Positions 60,135-64,000 of a stretch of DNA of 64,000 nucleotides are shown here, in pieces (within the stretch, counting starts at the first letter, position 1; each line of letters starts with the position of its first letter). A program made the position numbers and the translations under genes. This DNA is from Streptomyces liliiviolaceus. Its GTDB lineage: Bacteria > Actinomycetota > Actinomycetes > Streptomycetales > Streptomycetaceae. Where the stretch lies: positions 3,472,001 to 3,536,000 of the forward strand of contig NZ_JAGPYQ010000001.1 in NCBI RefSeq assembly GCF_018070025.1, written 5' to 3'. The notes under the pieces are model-generated. The model had not been told where the DNA came from. It worked only from the letters and a program-made list of their open reading frames with translations, and made no database searches.

Positions 60135-61100
60135 TCAGACGGCCTGCGAGGCGACGTACGAACCGCGCTTCTCGATGGCCATCTGGTAGAGGCGGCCGGC
60201 CCGGTACGAGGAGCGGACCAGCGGGCCCGACATGACTCCGGAGAAGCCGATCTGGTCGGCCTCCTCCTTCAGCTCCACGAACTCGTGCGGCTTCACCCAG
60301 CGCTCGACGGGGTGGTGGCGCACGGAGGGCCGCAGGTACTGCGTGATGGTGACCAGCTCGCAGCCCGCCTCGTGGAGCTGGCGCAGCGCCTCGCTGACCT
60401 CTTCGCGGGTCTCGCCCATGCCGAGGATCAGGTTCGACTTCGTGACCAGACCGTAGTCGCGGGCCTCGGTGATGACCTTCAGCGAGCGCTCGTACCGGAA
60501 GCCCGGGCGGATGCGCTTGAAGATGCGGGGGACCGTCTCCACGTTGTGCGCGAAGACCTCCGGGCGGGAGGAGAAGACCTCGGCGAGCTGGGCCGGCTCG
60601 GCGTTGAAGTCCGGGGCCAGCAGCTCGACCTTGGTCCGGCCCTCGGCGCGGTCCGCGGTCTGCTGGTGGATCTGGCGGACCGTCTCCGCGTACAGCCAGG
60701 CGCCGCCGTCCTCCAGGTCGTCACGGGCCACGCCGGTGATGGTGGCGTAGTTGAGGTCCATCGTGACCACGGACTCGCCCACGCGGCGGGGCTCGTCGCG
60801 GTCCAGTGCCTCGGGCTTGCCCGTGTCGATCTGGCAGAAGTCGCAACGCCTCGTGCACTGGTCGCCGCCGATGAGGAACGTGGCCTCGCGGTCCTCCCAG
60901 CACTCGTAGATGTTGGGGCAGCCCGCCTCCTGGCAGACCGTGTGCAGGCCCTCGCTCTTCACGAGGTTCTGCATCTTCGTGTATTCGGGACCCATTTTCG
61001 CCCGGGTCTTGATCCACTCGGGCTTGCGCTCGATGGGGGTCTGGGCGTTCCGGACCTCCAGGCGCAGCATCTTGCGTCCGTCGGGTGCGACTGCGGACAC
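60135..61100 (-). CDS. lipA: lipoyl synthase
   Basis: A 321-residue radical SAM enzyme that inserts two sulfurs into octanoyl groups. The auxiliary cluster motif [12 protein letters not shown] (C-x4-C-x5-C) is near residue 55, the radical SAM motif CTRRCDFC near 81, and the C-terminal RSSYRAG serine motif near 300. GTG 61100 with GGGAG 6 nt upstream gives the family length; the reading to 61346 is unrelated. It is downstream of lipB in the same direction. Confidence 0.96.
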   Translation of the reverse strand: MSAVAPDGRKMLRLEVRNAQTPIERKPEWIKTRAKMGPEYTKMQNLVKSEGLHTVCQEAGCPNIYECWEDREATFLIGGDQCTRRCDFCQIDTGKPEALDRDEPRRVGESVVTMDLNYATITGVARDDLEDGGAWLYAETVRQIHQQTADRAEGRTKVELLAPDFNAEPAQLAEVFSSRPEVFAHNVETVPRIFKRIRPGFRYERSLKVITEARDYGLVTKSNLILGMGETREEVSEALRQLHEAGCELVTITQYLRPSVRHHPVERWVKPHEFVELKEEADQIGFSGVMSGPLVRSSYRAGRLYQMAIEKRGSYVASQAV

Positions 61101-61262
61101 ATCGGCTCCCTGTAGCTTCGATTCTTCGGCGTACACCAGGGTACGCCCGTTCGGTGCGTGGCCTCCGAGGAGGGGAACCTTCGGGAACGGGGGTGCATTC
61201 CCGAAGCTCGGGGGCGCCGGCTGAAGCCTTCGGCTGCGGGCCGGTGGGGGCGGGCCCAAAAG

Positions 61263-61404
61263 ATTGCGCAGTTCCCCGCGCCCCTTGGTATCTCGACCCG
61301 TCCGCTGCCTTTCAGCCCGTCCGGCGTTTGAGGACACGGGGGGCAAGGGGGCGCAGCCCCCATGCGTGGACGGGAACGGGTAGGGGCGGCGGGGGCGAGG
61401 GAAA
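61263..61404. repeat. compound intergenic repeat between lipB and lipA
   Basis: It contains copy 5 of the GCGCAGTTCCCCGCGCCCC repeat (61266-61284) and then 61309-61404, about 95% identical to 24192-24290. It separates lipB from lipA, suggesting that the two are not simply co-transcribed. Confidence 0.8.
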
Positions 61405-61409
61405 GCCCC

Positions 61410-62207
61410 CTACACCCCCGCCCCCTCGACCGCCCGCGGCAGCAGCTCCGCGTTGCCCAGGACGTCCGCCAGGTGCCGCTCGGCCACGGGCAGCACGTCC
61501 GAGATGGCCAGGTCACGACCCAGCTCGTGCGCCAGCGACGTAACCCCCGCATCCCGGATCCCACAAGGAATGATCTTGTCGAAGCTGGACACGTCGGGGT
61601 TCACGTTCAGCGCGAAGCCGTGCATGGTGACCCCCTTGGCCACCCGGATCCCCATCGCGCAGATCTTCCGGTCCTCCCGCCGCTGCCCGGCATTGGAGGG
61701 CGCGTACTCGGGCCCGTTCAGCCGCGGATCGAACTCCTCGTCCGCCAGCCGGGGATCGAAGTCGAGCGAGAGCCCGCCGAGCGCCGGCCGCCGCTCCACC
61801 GGGTCGCCGAGGACCCAGACACCGGCCCGCCCCTCCACCCGGCTGGTCTCGACGCCGAACTCCGCGCAGACCCGGATCATCGCGTCCTCAAGCCGCCGGA
61901 GGTGGGCGACGACGTCCACCGGACGCGGCAGCTTCTGGATCGGGTAGCCGACCAGCTGCCCCGGACCGTGCCAGGTGATCTTCCCGCCCCGGTCCACGTC
62001 GACGACGGGCGTGCCGTCGAGGGGCCGCTCGTTGTCCGCCGTGCGCCGGCCGGCGGTGTAGACCGGCGGATGCTCAAGGAGCAGACATGTGTCGGGGATC
62101 TCGTCCTGGAAACGGGCCGTGTGGACACGGCGCTGTTCGTCCCAGGCTTCCTGGTACTCGACGGCGTCCGCACCGAAACCCATGCGGACGAACCGCAGCT
62201 CACTCAC
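61410..62207 (-). CDS. lipB: octanoyltransferase
   Basis: A 265-residue LipB that moves octanoyl from acyl carrier protein to lipoyl domains. Motifs: [11 protein letters not shown] near 45, [17 protein letters not shown] near 74, KICAMGIR near 181 with the catalytic lysine, and [13 protein letters not shown] near 214 with the catalytic cysteine. GTG start. It supplies the LipA substrate. Confidence 0.95.
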   Translation of the reverse strand: MSELRFVRMGFGADAVEYQEAWDEQRRVHTARFQDEIPDTCLLLEHPPVYTAGRRTADNERPLDGTPVVDVDRGGKITWHGPGQLVGYPIQKLPRPVDVVAHLRRLEDAMIRVCAEFGVETSRVEGRAGVWVLGDPVERRPALGGLSLDFDPRLADEEFDPRLNGPEYAPSNAGQRREDRKICAMGIRVAKGVTMHGFALNVNPDVSSFDKIIPCGIRDAGVTSLAHELGRDLAISDVLPVAERHLADVLGNAELLPRAVEGAGV

Positions 62208-62489
62208 GGCAAGCGCCTCCCTTGCAAGAGTTCATGGGGCCGGTGGACGGTCCCGTAAGGCTCGTAACGCCCCACGCCACTGTACGTCCGGTCGGCGCGC
62301 GTCAGCCCTGAGGGCAATCCTCACACGATCGGATGAATGAACGTCGAAATGTGCGATCGGTTGCTTACAGACCGCTACATTCGCGCCGTTCACGAGGCAA
62401 ATAAGGGCTGCTCAAGGCATGGCGGCCGACCTCGCCCCGGGCCTGCCCGCGCAGGCCCCCAGCCCGGAAGGCAGGAGTTCGCACCGCAG

Positions 62490-63971
62490 ATGACGGAACG
62501 ACCCGCGCAGCGCACCCCCAACCGTCAGCTCGCCGCACTTATCGCAGAAGCGGGGTTCTCCAACGCGGGGCTCGCCCGTCGAGTGGACCAGCTCGGCCTC
62601 GAACACGGTCTCGATCTGAGATACGACAAGACATCAGTGACCCGCTGGCTGCGAGGGCAGCAGCCACGGGGCACCACACCGGCCCTCATCGCCGAGGTGT
62701 TCACCCGCCGCCTCGGCCGCCGGCTCAGCGCACAGGACCTCGGACTCGACGCCTGCGCACCCGTCTACGCGGGTCTTGAGTTCGCCGCCACACCGGAGGA
62801 GGCCGTCGACATCGTCGGCGGGCTCTGGCGCAAGGACTCGGGAAGCCATGCCGAGCTGCGCAAGATCGCGTTCACTCCGGCGGGGCTCGTCGTGCCCAGC
62901 CGGGACTGGCTGATCGGCCGGGCCGACGACCGGGTGAGCCGCGGCGACCCCGGTGCCGCGCGCATCCCCGTACAGGGCGGCCGACCGGTCTCCGCCAAGC
63001 CCCTGGCCGTGCCGGAACAGGTCAGGCCGCCGTTCCGGCAGCGCGCGGGGACCGAGCGCGGACCCGGGCAGCGGGTGACCGCGGGGGACATCGCGGCCCT
63101 GCGCTCGGTCGGCGAACTCTTCCGCTCGCTCGACAACGCGTACGGCGGAGGGCACGCCCGGCAGGCCCTCGTGCGGTACCTGGAACACGAACTGGAGCCG
63201 ATGCTCCGCGGCACGTACGGCGAGCAGACGGGGCGTCGGCTCTTCGCCGCGGCCGCCGATCTGACCCGGCTGGCGGGCTGGACCTCGTACGACATCGCCG
63301 CGCACGGGCTCGCGCAGCGGTACTTCGTGCAGGCGCTGCGGCTGTCGCAGGCGGCGGCGGACCGGGCGTACGGGTCCTACGTGCTCGTCACGATGAGCCG
63401 GCAGGCCGTCTACCTCGGGCACGGGCGCGAGGCGGTGCAACTGGCACGGGTCGCGCAGCAGGGCGTGGGGTCCTCCGCGCCGCCCGTCGTCCAGGCGCTG
63501 CTGTACGCCGTCGAGGCGCGCGGGCACGGGGTGCTCGGTGAGGTGCGGGCGGCCACGGCGTCGCTCGTCCGGGCCGAGCGGGCGCTGGAGATCGCCCGGC
63601 CGGGGGACGAAGTCCCTTACTGGGCGCGGTTCTTCGATGACGCGCAGCTCGCGGACGAGTTCGGGCACTGCCACCGGGATCTGCAGCAGTACCGGGCCGC
63701 GGCCCAGCATGCCGAGCGGTCGCTGCAATTGCGTTCGCCCGGGTATGCGCGCAGTCGGCTCTTCTGCCGGGTGGTGCTGGCTTCGGCGCGGCTCGGTCTG
63801 GGGGAGCTCGACCAGGCGTGCCAGCTGGGCGCGGAGGCTGCTGCGCAGGCGTCCGAGATGCGGTCGGTTCGGGCGCTGGAGTATGTACGGGACTTCGAGC
63901 GCCGGTTGGAACCGTATCGGGACGCGGCACCGGTGAGGGGCTACCGGGACAAGGTCGCTGCGCTCGGCTGA
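62490..63971 (+). CDS. large regulatory protein (NsdA-like, TPR region)
   Basis: A 493-residue protein related to Streptomyces NsdA-type regulators of differentiation and antibiotic production. The N-terminal part (NRQLAALIAEAGFSNAGLARRVDQLG, then VTRWLRGQQPRG) is a helix-turn-helix-like module; the C-terminal 250 residues are TPR-like (ALVRYLEHELEPMLRG and later helices). AGGAG lies about 13 nt before the ATG at 62490; the earlier in-frame reading from 62337 is low complexity. It is monocistronic. Assignment to a specific named gene is not possible. Confidence 0.8.
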   Translation: MTERPAQRTPNRQLAALIAEAGFSNAGLARRVDQLGLEHGLDLRYDKTSVTRWLRGQQPRGTTPALIAEVFTRRLGRRLSAQDLGLDACAPVYAGLEFAATPEEAVDIVGGLWRKDSGSHAELRKIAFTPAGLVVPSRDWLIGRADDRVSRGDPGAARIPVQGGRPVSAKPLAVPEQVRPPFRQRAGTERGPGQRVTAGDIAALRSVGELFRSLDNAYGGGHARQALVRYLEHELEPMLRGTYGEQTGRRLFAAAADLTRLAGWTSYDIAAHGLAQRYFVQALRLSQAAADRAYGSYVLVTMSRQAVYLGHGREAVQLARVAQQGVGSSAPPVVQALLYAVEARGHGVLGEVRAATASLVRAERALEIARPGDEVPYWARFFDDAQLADEFGHCHRDLQQYRAAAQHAERSLQLRSPGYARSRLFCRVVLASARLGLGELDQACQLGAEAAAQASEMRSVRALEYVRDFERRLEPYRDAAPVRGYRDKVAALG

Positions 63972-64000
63972 GCGCGGTTGATCGGTCGCGGTTCGGCCGC

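Overview
The window is a high-GC actinobacterial chromosome segment. Gene content and order are those of a Streptomyces core region: glnA2, glnE, the malR-malEFG cluster with aglA, an alpha-amylase and a giant pullulanase, then glnII, glnA, lipA and lipB. From memory this corresponds to roughly SCO2241 down to SCO2192 of S. coelicolor. No tRNA, rRNA or CRISPR array was seen.

Region 1 (1-17460) holds glnA2 and, inserted in its last codons, a 16-kb integrative and conjugative element (AICE). An 87-bp direct repeat of the glnA2 3' end bounds the element (1377-1463 and 17372-17458). The element re-supplies the end of glnA2, a TAA stop and its own terminator; the displaced native 3' end and native terminator lie past the far end. 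On the minus strand, starting from the control region near 13.1 kb, it carries a DUF4097-like protein, a DUF2637/SpdB-like protein, an RRQRL zinc protein, a TraB-type FtsK translocase, a cluster of octamer repeats that may be the transfer locus (clt), small membrane and zinc proteins, a RepPP-like prim-pol plus SF3 helicase, an excisionase and a tyrosine integrase. A GntR repressor with palindromic operators, an XRE plus flavoprotein pair framed by two matching hairpins, and a low-GC cargo gene with a HEPN-like motif complete it. Three unrelated element genes are preceded by a hairpin with an identical 15-nt loop and a covarying stem, which I regard as the most novel signal in the window.

Region 2 (17.5-26 kb) returns to the chromosome: a carboxymuconolactone decarboxylase gene with an ECF41-type sigma factor, an XRE/DUF397 pair, a VOC protein, glnE, a PAP2-type membrane protein and malR.

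Region 3 (26-39 kb) is a maltodextrin and starch unit: malE, malF, malG, an intracellular GH13 alpha-glucosidase, a secreted alpha-amylase and a secreted 1799-residue amylase-pullulanase. CTTGCA-type operator motifs occur before malE, the amylase and the pullulanase, consistent with MalR control.

Region 4 (39-51 kb) has signalling and envelope genes: a receiver/GAF/PP2C phosphatase, a tautomerase-like protein, TetR, an unusual sigma-like membrane protein, a TPR protein, a lipoprotein, a DUF1996 protein, a LuxR-type two-component pair, an epimerase and a winged-helix regulator. Region 5 (51-64 kb) has glnII and glnA, each behind a four-part GlnR box, an ArsC-like protein, an AlkZ-like winged-helix protein, RDD and DUF4191 membrane proteins, lipA, lipB and a large NsdA-like regulator. 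Recurrent intergenic GC-rich repeats punctuate regions 2 to 5.
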